From Sporosarcina ureilytica (GTDB taxonomy: Bacteria; Bacillota; Bacilli; Bacillales_A; Planococcaceae): a stretch of DNA of 64,000 nt. The position numbers were made by a program, and so were the translations under genes. The notes below the pieces were generated by a model that saw only the letters and a program-made list of their open reading frames with translations, was not told the origin of the DNA and did no database searches. Shown one piece after another: positions 56,336 to 64,000 of the stretch (position 1 is its first letter; every line of letters begins with the position of its first letter). Location of the stretch: positions 2,418,001 through 2,482,000 of the forward strand of contig NZ_CP017560.1 in NCBI RefSeq assembly GCF_001753205.1. The letters are read 5' to 3'.

Positions 56336-57241
56336 CTATAACGGAAACATTTTTTCAGGTTTCATTAAGTCATCTTTTGTCGGATGTTTGATATAAACAG
56401 CCAATGCTTTGTTATGTTTAGTGAAAACAATTTTAGATTCTGTTTGTAATTTTGAATGGATTGGCAACACTTGCCCATTTACTATTTTACCATACATTTC
56501 ATTGTCAACTTCAATAAAATGAAATTCACTTAAAGCTTCTTCAATTGGACGAATCTGTTCATCTAAGCAACTTTCTTCTTTGGCATGCGCAACTTCATCA
56601 AGTGTAAAACAATCTTCACGTTTGAAATTACCCGAAGCTGTTCGAATGAGTGAAGCCATATGTGCGGGATATCCTAATACCTCCCCAATTTGAACAGCAA
56701 GCGTGCGGATATACGTCCCTTTTCCACACTTAATTCGAATGGTAAATGTGATTTCAGGGCCTTCGAAATCTGTCTCTTTACTTAGCAATTCTAATTGTTC
56801 AATGAGCACTTTTCTCTCTGGTCTTTCAACTTCAATTCCCTTGCGCGCATACTCATACAACCTTTTACCTTTCACTTTTACTGCGGAGTACATTGGAGGA
56901 ATTTGGGTGATTTCCCCCGTCAATTCGCGTAAGACCTCTTCAATTTCTTGACGATTAATTTTTTTCATTGACGTATCTTGTTTTACAACTGCCCCATCCG
57001 CATCTTCAGTTTCTGTCGATGTACCAATTGAGATCACTGCGATATATTCTTTTCCGCTATCCGTTATATATTCAGCAATTCTTGTTGCTTGACCGATGCA
57101 AATTGGAAGAACACCTTCCACATTCGGATCAAGCGTTCCAGTGTGACCGACTTTTTTGGTGCCGAGTATTTTTCGCAATTTAAAGACGCAATCATGCGAT
57201 GTCATCCCTTTTTCCTTCCAAAGTGGCAGTATACCTTTCAT
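56336..57241 (-). CDS. truB: tRNA pseudouridine(55) synthase TruB
   Basis: Makes pseudouridine 55 in the T loop of tRNAs. The 301-residue protein has the catalytic Asp38 in GHTGTLDPNVEGVLP, with KEYIAVISIGTSTETEDADG, PPMYSAVKVKGKRLYEYARKG and CGKGTYIRTLA downstream. ATG 57241 has GAGGG upstream. Separated from rbfA by a hairpin. Confidence 0.97.
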   Translation of the reverse strand: MKGILPLWKEKGMTSHDCVFKLRKILGTKKVGHTGTLDPNVEGVLPICIGQATRIAEYITDSGKEYIAVISIGTSTETEDADGAVVKQDTSMKKINRQEIEEVLRELTGEITQIPPMYSAVKVKGKRLYEYARKGIEVERPERKVLIEQLELLSKETDFEGPEITFTIRIKCGKGTYIRTLAVQIGEVLGYPAHMASLIRTASGNFKREDCFTLDEVAHAKEESCLDEQIRPIEEALSEFHFIEVDNEMYGKIVNGQVLPIHSKLQTESKIVFTKHNKALAVYIKHPTKDDLMKPEKMFPL

Positions 57242-57264
57242 GCAATTCCCTCAATTCTATATAA

Positions 57265-57308
57265 ATGGAGGAAGCCGAAAAGTCCCCACGGACGTCGACT
57301 TCCTCCAT
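57265..57308 (-). other. Hairpin between rbfA and truB
   Basis: Perfect 10-bp stem ATGGAGGAAG / CTTCCTCCAT with a 24-base GC-rich loop, followed on the minus strand by TTATATAG. It may be a weak terminator or attenuator inside the infB-to-ribF cluster. Confidence 0.55.
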
Positions 57309-57312
57309 CTAA

Positions 57313-57663
57313 TTATGATTCATTTTCGTTATTTACTCGTGTAAGCAATGTTTGAATTCTGTTTCCATATTCGATAGATTCATCGAATTCGAAGTCAATT
57401 TCAGGTACTTTACGGAATCTAATTCGACTACCAATTTCGGTACGAATAAAACCTTTCGCCTTGTTTAAACCTTTTAATGTTGCTTCTTTCTCTTTATCAT
57501 TTCCTAAAACCGAAATGAAAATAATGGCATTTTGAAGGTCACCTGTTACTTCGACATCTGTAACTGTAACAAAACCGATTCTCGGATCTTTCACTTTTTG
57601 AATAATGATTTCACCAAGTTCTTTTTTCATTTGTTCTGCAATACGATTCACACGTTTTGACAT
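57313..57663 (-). CDS. rbfA: 30S ribosome-binding factor RbfA
   Basis: Cold-adaptation factor for late 30S assembly. The 116-residue KH-like protein has [40 protein letters not shown] at the N-terminus and [24 protein letters not shown] at the C-terminus. ATG at 57663, 23 bases after ylxP. Confidence 0.96.
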   Translation of the reverse strand: MSKRVNRIAEQMKKELGEIIIQKVKDPRIGFVTVTDVEVTGDLQNAIIFISVLGNDKEKEATLKGLNKAKGFIRTEIGSRIRFRKVPEIDFEFDESIEYGNRIQTLLTRVNNENES

Positions 57664-57686
57664 AGACTAGTCACCCCGTTTCGCCT

Positions 57687-57965
57687 TCAGTAATAATCAA
57701 TGTTATACTCGGTCATTTCCCATTCTGGATTGGATTCCAATAAACGAATCGCACGTTTTACTTCTCTTTCAGCTGGTTCTTTGGAAGAAGCAACGGCAAC
57801 AATTGCAATCGTTGCACGTTGCCAAAGATTTTGATGTCCAATTTCAGCTATGGATACATTGTAAGAGTTTTTGGTCCTATCAATCATCCGCTTTAAAACT
57901 GAACGTTTATCTTTTAAAGAAGCGGCCATTGGAATGAAAAACGAACACTCCGCATATACAATCAT
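57687..57965 (-). CDS. ylxP: YlxP family protein (DUF503)
   Basis: A 92-residue protein of the DUF503 family ([42 protein letters not shown], ending [18 protein letters not shown]). Function not established; always found between infB and rbfA. Its ATG overlaps the infB stop by four bases (ATGA). Confidence 0.94.
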   Translation of the reverse strand: MIVYAECSFFIPMAASLKDKRSVLKRMIDRTKNSYNVSIAEIGHQNLWQRATIAIVAVASSKEPAEREVKRAIRLLESNPEWEMTEYNIDYY

Positions 57966-60229
57966 ACCCGTTTAATTTCTTCCATGATGAAGGCTTCAAT
58001 TACGTCGCCTTCTTTAATATCGTTATAGTTTTTAATCGTAATTCCACACTCATATCCTCTAGTAACTTCTCTTGCATCATCTTTAAATCGTTTCAATGCA
58101 TCGAGTTCACCTTCAAAAATGACGATGCTGTCACGGATGACACGAACGCCAGAATCACGTGAGATTTTACCTTCAGTCACATAACTTCCTGCAATCGTTC
58201 CAATTTTGGAGACGTGGAATGTTTCACGAACTTCGGCTTGCCCAATAATTTTCTCTTCGAATTCAGGGTCAAGAAGCCCTTTCATCGCAGATTCAATTTC
58301 CTCAATTACTTGATAAATGACACGGTGAGATCTAATCTCTACACCTTCTGCTTCAGCAGCACGTCTAGCATTTACATCTGGACGAACGTTAAAACCGATT
58401 ACGATTGCGTTAGATGCAGCTGCCAGAGAAATATCTGACTCGTTAATCGCTCCGGCGCCCGTATGAATAATTTTAACATTGACCCCTTCAACATCGATTT
58501 TCATCAATGAAGCAGCCATTGCTTCTACTGTACCCTGAACGTCCGCTTTAACAATTAGGTTTAGCTCTTTCATTTCACCTTGTTTCATTTGATCGAATAA
58601 ATTATCAAGCGTCACTCTCGTTTTAACATCACGTTGTTCTTGAATTGCGTCACCTGCTCGCGATTCACCAATTTGACGAGCCGTTTTTTCATCTTCGAAG
58701 ACAACAAAACGATCACCAGCTTGCGGAACATCATTTAGCCCTGTAATTTCAACAGGCATTGATGGATCAGCTTTTTGAACGCGACGCCCTAAGTCGTTAA
58801 TCATAGCACGCACACGGCCGTAAGTGTTCCCAACAACAATCGGGTCTCCAACGTTAAGTGTACCGTTTTGAACAAGCAATGTTGCAACTGAACCACGTCC
58901 ACGGTCTAGTTCTGCTTCGATAACTGTACCTCTTGCACGGATTGTCGGATCTGCTTCTAGTTCAGCAACTTCAGCAACAAGTTGAACCATTTCTAGTAAT
59001 GAATCGATTCCGTCACCAGTTAACGCTGAAACAGGTACGAATATTGTATCTCCGCCCCAGTCTTCTGCCACGAGACCATGTTCAGTAAGTTCTTGCATAA
59101 CACGATCTGGATTCGCAGTCGGTTTGTCAATTTTATTCACCGCAACGATAATTGGCACCTCAGCTGCTTGTGCGTGGCTGATCGCTTCCACTGTTTGTGG
59201 CATAACACCATCATCGGCAGCAACAACAAGGATTGTAATATCTGTAATAGAAGCACCACGTGCACGCATTGTTGTGAATGCCGCGTGACCTGGCGTATCT
59301 AAAAACGTCAACTTTTTACCTTCGTGCTCAATTTGATAAGCACCGATATGTTGTGTGATTCCGCCCGCTTCACCTTGTGTTACTTTCGTATTTCTAATTG
59401 AATCTAGAAGTGTTGTTTTTCCATGGTCAACGTGCCCCATAATTGTTATGACTGGCGGACGTTCTACCATATTTTCTTCTGATGGTTGTTCTTCCTCTAA
59501 GCCTTCTGTTTCTTCAAAATAAACTTCTAGGTCTGTTACATCGACACGGATCTCTTCTTCTACTTCTACGCCATAATCTGAGCAAAGCAATTCAATCGTA
59601 TCTTTATCGAGCTCTTGATTAATTGTTGCCATAACGCCAAGCATTAATAACTTCTTAAGAATTTCAGATGGTTCACGACCCAATTTTTGAGCTAGTTCGC
59701 CAACGGATAAAGACTCATAAAACGTGATTTTTTCCGGTAATGGTTTTTGAACTTTTGGTTCCGGATTAGCTGGACGGTATCTTCGTCTACCTTGGTTAAT
59801 CCCACGTGCAGGTGGACGTCCACCACGTCTACCTGGACCAGATTGTCCACGATTTTGTCCTGGGCGCGCTGAATTATTCCCGCCACCTGATTGAGCAGCT
59901 GGGCGATTTTGATTACCTTTTGGTTTAGCACCTTGACCTTGCGTCGCTGGACGTTTATTTTGACTTGCTTGTGCCGGACGTGACTGTCCTTCAGTTTTAT
60001 TTCGCCCATCATTATTTTGATTTGAACGCGGTTTATTGGATGCTTGTTTCTCAGCACCTTGTTCTGCTCTTTTCACACCAAAAGTTTTATCAAGTTTTAT
60101 CATTGCATTTTGATCAATTGTAGACATATGATTTGTTACATTTACATTTAGTTTTCCGAGTTCATCAATTACTTCTTTACTTGTTTTCTTCACTCGTCTC
60201 GCATATTCATGTACACGCACTTTAGTCAT
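57962..60229 (-). CDS. infB: Translation initiation factor IF-2
   Basis: GTPase that brings initiator tRNA to the ribosome. The 755-residue protein has an N-terminal IF2N domain ([25 protein letters not shown]), a long Gln/Asn/Gly/Arg-rich linker (about 60-155), a second IF2N domain, and the GTPase with G1 GHVDHGKT (265-272), DTPGHAAFT and NKIDKP, followed by domains II-IV. ATG 60229 has GGGGGTG five bases upstream; 20 further in-frame codons precede it. It is 4 bases after ylxQ. Confidence 0.98.
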   Translation of the reverse strand: MTKVRVHEYARRVKKTSKEVIDELGKLNVNVTNHMSTIDQNAMIKLDKTFGVKRAEQGAEKQASNKPRSNQNNDGRNKTEGQSRPAQASQNKRPATQGQGAKPKGNQNRPAAQSGGGNNSARPGQNRGQSGPGRRGGRPPARGINQGRRRYRPANPEPKVQKPLPEKITFYESLSVGELAQKLGREPSEILKKLLMLGVMATINQELDKDTIELLCSDYGVEVEEEIRVDVTDLEVYFEETEGLEEEQPSEENMVERPPVITIMGHVDHGKTTLLDSIRNTKVTQGEAGGITQHIGAYQIEHEGKKLTFLDTPGHAAFTTMRARGASITDITILVVAADDGVMPQTVEAISHAQAAEVPIIVAVNKIDKPTANPDRVMQELTEHGLVAEDWGGDTIFVPVSALTGDGIDSLLEMVQLVAEVAELEADPTIRARGTVIEAELDRGRGSVATLLVQNGTLNVGDPIVVGNTYGRVRAMINDLGRRVQKADPSMPVEITGLNDVPQAGDRFVVFEDEKTARQIGESRAGDAIQEQRDVKTRVTLDNLFDQMKQGEMKELNLIVKADVQGTVEAMAASLMKIDVEGVNVKIIHTGAGAINESDISLAAASNAIVIGFNVRPDVNARRAAEAEGVEIRSHRVIYQVIEEIESAMKGLLDPEFEEKIIGQAEVRETFHVSKIGTIAGSYVTEGKISRDSGVRVIRDSIVIFEGELDALKRFKDDAREVTRGYECGITIKNYNDIKEGDVIEAFIMEEIKRV

Positions 60230-60233
60230 GCGA

Positions 60234-60554
60234 TCACCCCCGGTTATATTCATTGAGATAATCGGAGAATTTGCCCGCAAAACCGGCATCCATTATCGCA
60301 AGTACTACTCGCGATTCTTTTCCGATAGCATGCCCAAGTTCTTCTCGATTTCCAAAAACATGCTTCTCAACGTTAAAAAAATTGCATTTATCCGTTATTT
60401 TCTTCATCGTATTTGCTGAAGCATCATTTGATATGATGACAAGCTTCACTTTACCAGCTTGAATTTCACGGACGGTTAACTCTTCACCTGTTACTATCTT
60501 TCCCGCTCTAGTCGCGATTCCTAGTAACTGTAATATTTTTTTTGATGTATTCAT
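60234..60554 (-). CDS. ylxQ: YlxQ, L7Ae-family ribosomal-like RNA-binding protein
   Basis: A 106-residue L7Ae/L30e-fold protein: [57 protein letters not shown]. Kink-turn RNA binding is expected from the family. Overlaps ylxR by four bases (ATGA). Confidence 0.94.
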   Translation of the reverse strand: MNTSKKILQLLGIATRAGKIVTGEELTVREIQAGKVKLVIISNDASANTMKKITDKCNFFNVEKHVFGNREELGHAIGKESRVVLAIMDAGFAGKFSDYLNEYNRG

Positions 60555-60829
60555 TTTATAGACTCCCGACGAACTGCATGAAGTAAATCATCATAGACTT
60601 GTTCTGGGACTTCTGCTTTTAGCTGACTTTGAATCGATCGATTGCGGCGCGCTAATTCGATTGCTTCTTCGGATTTTGACACATAGGTCCCACGGCCAGA
60701 TTTCTTCCCCGTTAGATCGACTGAAACTTCCCCTTCTTTTGGACGAACAATCCGAATCATATCCTTTTTCGGTAGCATTTCGCCAGTTGCCGCACATTTA
60801 CGTAAAGGTACTTTTTTCATTTTCGCCAT
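60551..60829 (-). CDS. ylxR: YlxR / RnpM, RNase P modulator family
   Basis: A 92-residue basic protein with the family motif PLRKCAATGEMLPKKDMIRIVR (Cys in place of the usual first Cys-x-x-Cys arrangement: only C12 remains), GKKSGRGTYVS, and ending ELARRNRSI. YlxR family proteins bind RNA and have been linked to RNase P activity. It follows nusA by 19 bases. Confidence 0.93.
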   Translation of the reverse strand: MAKMKKVPLRKCAATGEMLPKKDMIRIVRPKEGEVSVDLTGKKSGRGTYVSKSEEAIELARRNRSIQSQLKAEVPEQVYDDLLHAVRRESIK

Positions 60830-60848
60830 ATGTGTTCATCCTTTCTAG

Positions 60849-62024
60849 TTAATCTTCTTCTCTATATAAATCAATTGGTTCTTCCGGTAATTCTTCGTCG
60901 TTTCCATAGATTTCACCTTCATCATAATAAGACGATGCGGTTAATTCTCCTTGGTCATTCGCCGGTAATTCACGCGGATAAATCCCTAATTCACGTGCGT
61001 CTTCTTCACTTTTAATGTCGATTTTCCAACCAGTAAGTTTTGCAGCTAATCTTGCATTTTGACCGCGCTTGCCGATTGCTAGTGAGAGTTGGTAGTCCGG
61101 AACGATAACTGTTGTCGAACGTTCCTCCTCATTCACTTGTACATCTAACACTTGTGATGGACTTAACGCATTTGCTACAAATACAACAGGGTCTTCTGAC
61201 CACTCAACGATATCTATCTTCTCTCCATTTAATTCCGTTGAAATGGATTGAACACGCGCTCCTCTTGCACCAACACATGAACCGATTGGATCAACGTCCT
61301 CATGTGAAGTATAAACAGAAATCTTTGAGCGATCTCCCGCTTCACGTGCGATTGTTTTAATTTCAACAATCCCTTCATAAATTTCTGGAACTTCTAATTC
61401 GAATAGACGACGTAATAATCCCGGATGCGTTCTAGAAACAAATACTTGTGGGCCGCGTGAAGTACGTTCGACTTTTGTAATAAATACTTTAATCCGATCA
61501 TGCGGCTTATACGTTTCTGCTTGAATTTGTTCACCTAAAGGTAAAACAGCCTCTACTTTTCCAAGTCCTACATATAGATTTCTTGCATCTGTTCGTTCAA
61601 TAATTCCATTTACAATATCTTCTTCGCGATCGACGTACTCATCATATATCATGCCGCGCTCCGCTTCTCGCACACGTTGCGTCACGACTTGTTTTGCCGT
61701 TTGTGCCGCAATGCGTCCAAAATCTTTTGGCGTCACTTCTTCTTCTAAGATATCGCCTAACTCGTAAGCAGGATTAATGCGTTGTGCGTCTTCTAACGAA
61801 ATTTGTAAACGTTCGTCTTCAACTTCTTCAACGACGTCTTTACGGGCAAGCACTTTTATCGAACCGATATCAGAGTTCATATCAACCCTTACGTTTTGCG
61901 CTTGGTTGAAATTTCGTTTATACGCAGTCACAAGTGCTGCTTCAATCGCTTCTAATAATACGTCTCTTGAAATACCTTTCTGCTTTTCAAGGGCTGTCAA
62001 CGCATCGAGTAGATCACTACTCAT
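60849..62024 (-). CDS. nusA: Transcription termination/antitermination factor NusA
   Basis: RNA polymerase-bound pausing and termination factor. The 391-residue protein has the N-terminal domain (ALTALEKQKGISRDVLLEAIEAALVTAYKRNF), an S1 domain (VNGIIERTDARNLYVGLGKVEAVLP), and two KH domains (SCVGARGARVQSISTELNGEKIDIVEW; LSLAIGKRGQNARLAAKLTGWKIDI), with a short acidic tail as in Bacillus. ATG 62024 is chosen because AGGAG lies eight bases upstream; an ATG and GTG slightly earlier are too close to it. Confidence 0.97.
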   Translation of the reverse strand: MSSDLLDALTALEKQKGISRDVLLEAIEAALVTAYKRNFNQAQNVRVDMNSDIGSIKVLARKDVVEEVEDERLQISLEDAQRINPAYELGDILEEEVTPKDFGRIAAQTAKQVVTQRVREAERGMIYDEYVDREEDIVNGIIERTDARNLYVGLGKVEAVLPLGEQIQAETYKPHDRIKVFITKVERTSRGPQVFVSRTHPGLLRRLFELEVPEIYEGIVEIKTIAREAGDRSKISVYTSHEDVDPIGSCVGARGARVQSISTELNGEKIDIVEWSEDPVVFVANALSPSQVLDVQVNEEERSTTVIVPDYQLSLAIGKRGQNARLAAKLTGWKIDIKSEEDARELGIYPRELPANDQGELTASSYYDEGEIYGNDEELPEEPIDLYREED

Positions 62025-62045
62025 GTTCATCACTCCTATAATCCA

Positions 62046-62522
62046 TTATGCGGAAAAGTCAATTGCTAATCGCGCAAGTGCAATTTTTTTCTGTTCAATT
62101 AGTACGGTTACTTTTCTAGTCTTAATACGAATTTCTACTTCTGCACCTTCAGGACCGTATGAAAGTAAATATCCTTCAAATTCTTTCATGCCATCGATAG
62201 GGGCATACGTTTTAATATAAACATACTGGCCTATTGCATTTTGAAAGTCCTCTTCTTTTTTCAACGGTCTTTCAGCACCTGGTGAAGATACTTCCAAGAA
62301 ATAATTTTGACTAATCGGATCTGTGCGATCTAATTCTTCGCTTAATCGCTCACTAACGTGTGCACATTGGTCTATATCAATGTCGCCTTCTGGTGTATCT
62401 ACATAAACACGTAAAAACCAGTCATTTCCTTCCTTCACGAACTCTATATCGACTAATTCCAAAGCTAAATCGTTTACAATTGGCTGAACTAGTTTTTCAA
62501 CAACACTTGTAATTTGAGTCAT
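62046..62522 (-). CDS. rimP: Ribosome maturation factor RimP
   Basis: 30S assembly factor. The 158-residue protein shows the RimP pattern: QPIVNDLALELVDIEFVKEGNDWFLRVYVD, GDIDIDQCAHVSERLSEELD, NYFLEVSSPGAERPLKKEEDF. ATG 62522 has GGGAGG seven bases upstream; 18 further in-frame codons lack similarity. It starts the rimP-nusA-ylxR-ylxQ-infB cluster. Confidence 0.95.
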   Translation of the reverse strand: MTQITSVVEKLVQPIVNDLALELVDIEFVKEGNDWFLRVYVDTPEGDIDIDQCAHVSERLSEELDRTDPISQNYFLEVSSPGAERPLKKEEDFQNAIGQYVYIKTYAPIDGMKEFEGYLLSYGPEGAEVEIRIKTRKVTVLIEQKKIALARLAIDFSA

Positions 62523-62603
62523 TTTATCCCTCCCAGTAATCACTACAATTTTGATACGTCCAACTTTTGAATCCAACTCGTGACCTCAAATCTATTCTTC
62601 CCG

Positions 62604-62787
62604 TTAGATGTCTTCTTGAAGCATTTTAAGCGTTTCGTCAGTGTAGCAAAATCTCCATGCATTGCATAGGTGAATTCCGTTCTTCTCATCCATTAAAGAA
62701 TGAATGTCATTTTAATAAAGTGAACTACATCTTGCCAGCTTCGATAACAATTTCGATGTTATTCATAGGTTTAACCGATTCCATCAT
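62604..62787 (-). pseudogene. Decayed small reading frame between polC and rimP
   Basis: On the minus strand two short frames read like protein: an ATG at 62787 giving MMESVKPMNNIEIVIEAGKM then TAG (62725), and an ATG at 62693 giving MDEKNGIHLCNAWRFCYTDE and nine more residues to a TAA at 62604. Adding one base after GGC-AA near 62732 and one A in the AAAA run near 62713 would join them through DVVHFIK-NDIHSL into a single frame of roughly 60 codons. I do not recognise the protein. The simplest reading is a small gene broken by two single-base deletions; chance cannot be excluded. It occupies most of the 438-base gap 62523-62960, which also holds the polC terminator. Confidence 0.35.
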
Positions 62788-62800
62788 GATAAACCTATTT
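62766..62800. other. Inverted repeat upstream of rimP
   Basis: ATAGGTTTA / TAAACCTAT, a perfect 9-bp pair with a 16-base loop, overlapping the start of the decayed frame. Role unknown. Confidence 0.35.
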
Positions 62801-62870
62801 TCCAATCCAATTCACACTTATTGTTAAGTTTTTAGTTGAATTCATCTCTTCAAAAACTGCTGAACAACAG

Positions 62871-62896
62871 AAAAGAGCGGGATATCCCACTCTTTT
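62871..62896 (-). terminator. Intrinsic terminator after polC
   Basis: Stem AAAAGAGTGGG / CCCGCTCTTTT (one G-T pair, 4-base loop) with T-run on the minus strand, 65 bases beyond the polC stop. Confidence 0.85.
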
Positions 62897-62960
62897 CGCA
62901 AGACTATTACAAAAGTTGTTTTAATCATAACATACGTAAAACGTTGTTGCAAACAATGCG

Positions 62961-64000
62961 TTAGAACAACGACAATTGATTTGCGTCAGGCATCCCTTCT
63001 AGACAGCCAAGTTCTTCCATATACTCGATGACTGTTTTTGAAACACGACCCCGTTGCTGTAAATCTTCCTTGGATAGGAACTCGCCATCTTTCCTTGCTT
63101 CGACAATCGATTGCGCTACATTCGTACCAAGTGATGGAATTGCATTAAAAGGAGGTATTAATTTATCTCCATCAATAACAAATATCGTTGCATCCGATTT
63201 GTATAAATCTGGCTTCGCAAATGAAAAACCACGTTCACACATTTCCAACGCAATTTCCAATACCGTAAGCAAGTTTTTCTCTTTCGGTGATGCATCAAGG
63301 CCTTTCGCATCAATCTCTTGGATTTTAGCTCGAATCGATGCCGAACCTTTCGTCACTGTCAATAAATCATGGTCAGCAGCTCTGACTGTAAAGTATGCTG
63401 AATAGTAAAGAATCGGATGATGGACTTTAAAATAAGCAATCCGAAGTGCCATTAACACATATGCAGCAGCATGCGCTTTCGGGAACATATATTTAATCTT
63501 TTTACATGATTCAATATACCAATTTGGTACATTTTGTGCTCTCATCGCTTCTTCAAATTCAGGCGTTAGCCCGCGTCCCCTACGAACGGACTCCATAATA
63601 CTAAAGGCAGTCGCAGGTTTCAGCCCTTGGTAGATTAAATAAACCATGATATCATCACGACAACCAATTACGTCAGAGAGCTGACAGACTTTGTTTTTAA
63701 TTAACTCTTGGGCATTTCCAAGCCAAACGTCTGTCCCGTGAGAAAGACCAGAAATTTGAACGAGTTCTGAGAATGTAGTCGGTTTCGTCTCCTCAAGCAT
63801 TTGACGAACGAAACGCGTTCCAAACTCTGGCACACCAAGCGTTCCCGATTTAGTACCAATTTGTTCTGGTGTTACGCCAAGCGATTCTGTGCCACTAAAT
63901 AATTTCATGACGCCTTCATCATCGGGCGGAATCGTAAGTGGATCAATCCCTGATAAATCTTCGAGCATTCTAATCATTGTTGGATCATCATGACCTAGAA
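62961..64000 (-). CDS. polC: DNA polymerase III PolC (C-terminal part; 5' end beyond window)
   Basis: Replicative DNA polymerase of Gram-positive bacteria. The visible 346 residues run from [20 protein letters not shown] through the fingers region ([59 protein letters not shown]) to the C-terminal end. The last residues NQLSLF form the sliding-clamp binding motif (QLSLF), so the 3' end is intact. The upstream three quarters, including the exonuclease domain, lie outside the window. Confidence 0.97.
   Translation of the reverse strand, partial: LGHDDPTMIRMLEDLSGIDPLTIPPDDEGVMKLFSGTESLGVTPEQIGTKSGTLGVPEFGTRFVRQMLEETKPTTFSELVQISGLSHGTDVWLGNAQELIKNKVCQLSDVIGCRDDIMVYLIYQGLKPATAFSIMESVRRGRGLTPEFEEAMRAQNVPNWYIESCKKIKYMFPKAHAAAYVLMALRIAYFKVHHPILYYSAYFTVRAADHDLLTVTKGSASIRAKIQEIDAKGLDASPKEKNLLTVLEIALEMCERGFSFAKPDLYKSDATIFVIDGDKLIPPFNAIPSLGTNVAQSIVEARKDGEFLSKEDLQQRGRVSKTVIEYMEELGCLEGMPDANQLSLF

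Overview
The window reads as chromosomal DNA from a low-GC, endospore-forming Bacillota, most likely Bacillaceae or Planococcaceae. A Sporosarcina-like organism is my guess from protein style, not something I could test. The spore genes lytH, sirA, cotE, spoVS, spoIIIE and dpaA/dpaB, the SOS genes lexA, yneA and recA, strong GGAGG ribosome binding sites, many TTG/GTG starts and hairpin-plus-T terminators all fit. Almost every gene lies on the minus strand. The only plus-strand genes I accept are an HMG-CoA lyase, a YqkD-like hydrolase, lexA and a TRIC-family membrane protein. I see no rRNA, tRNA, CRISPR array, prophage or insertion sequence.

Layout, low to high coordinates. 1-6.4 kb: 5' part of a peptide ABC transporter operon (D then F), spore endopeptidase LytH, a YqkE-like protein, a thiolase diverging from an HMG-CoA lyase, and a YqkD-like hydrolase. 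6.4-12 kb: yneF, sirA, tkt, ynzC and the SOS pair yneB-yneA diverging from lexA. 12-21.8 kb: metallophosphoesterase, YnbB, TRIC protein, hfq, miaA, a monoacylglycerol-lipase-like hydrolase, mutL, mutS. 21.9-29.3 kb: cotE, ymcA, miaB, spoVS, ymdB, rny, recA. 29.4-36.6 kb: cinA, pgsA, rodZ, ymfK and the EF-P-modification genes ymfI-ymfH-ymfF. 36.8-42.5 kb: a nucleoside ABC importer (nupN-O-P-Q type) behind a GntR regulator. 42.8-52.4 kb: spoIIIE, rnjB, dapA, asd, dpaB, dpaA, ymxH, mlpA. 52.5-64 kb: pnp, rpsO, ribF, truB, rbfA, ylxP, infB, ylxQ, ylxR, nusA, rimP and the 3' part of polC.

From polC down to yneF the order is largely that of Bacillus subtilis read backwards, so most of the window is conserved housekeeping DNA. 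Processing and translation genes (nusA to pnp) form one long cluster. Lysine/dipicolinate genes (dapA, asd, dpaA, dpaB) sit together because dihydrodipicolinate feeds both lysine and spore dipicolinic acid. SOS control is visible as LexA-box-like sites at lexA/yneA and recA.

The unusual content is mostly between genes: a GC-rich ~130 bp repeat present twice; a 116/142 bp inverted-repeat element present twice, one copy of which supplies the last codons and stop of cinA; further hairpin elements; a small decayed reading frame upstream of rimP; and a cotE gene with an apparent CTG start and a histidine-rich tail in place of the usual acidic one. Several genes expected from B. subtilis order (dapG, tepA, ylxY, ymfJ) are missing. 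I did not find a convincing undescribed multi-gene system.
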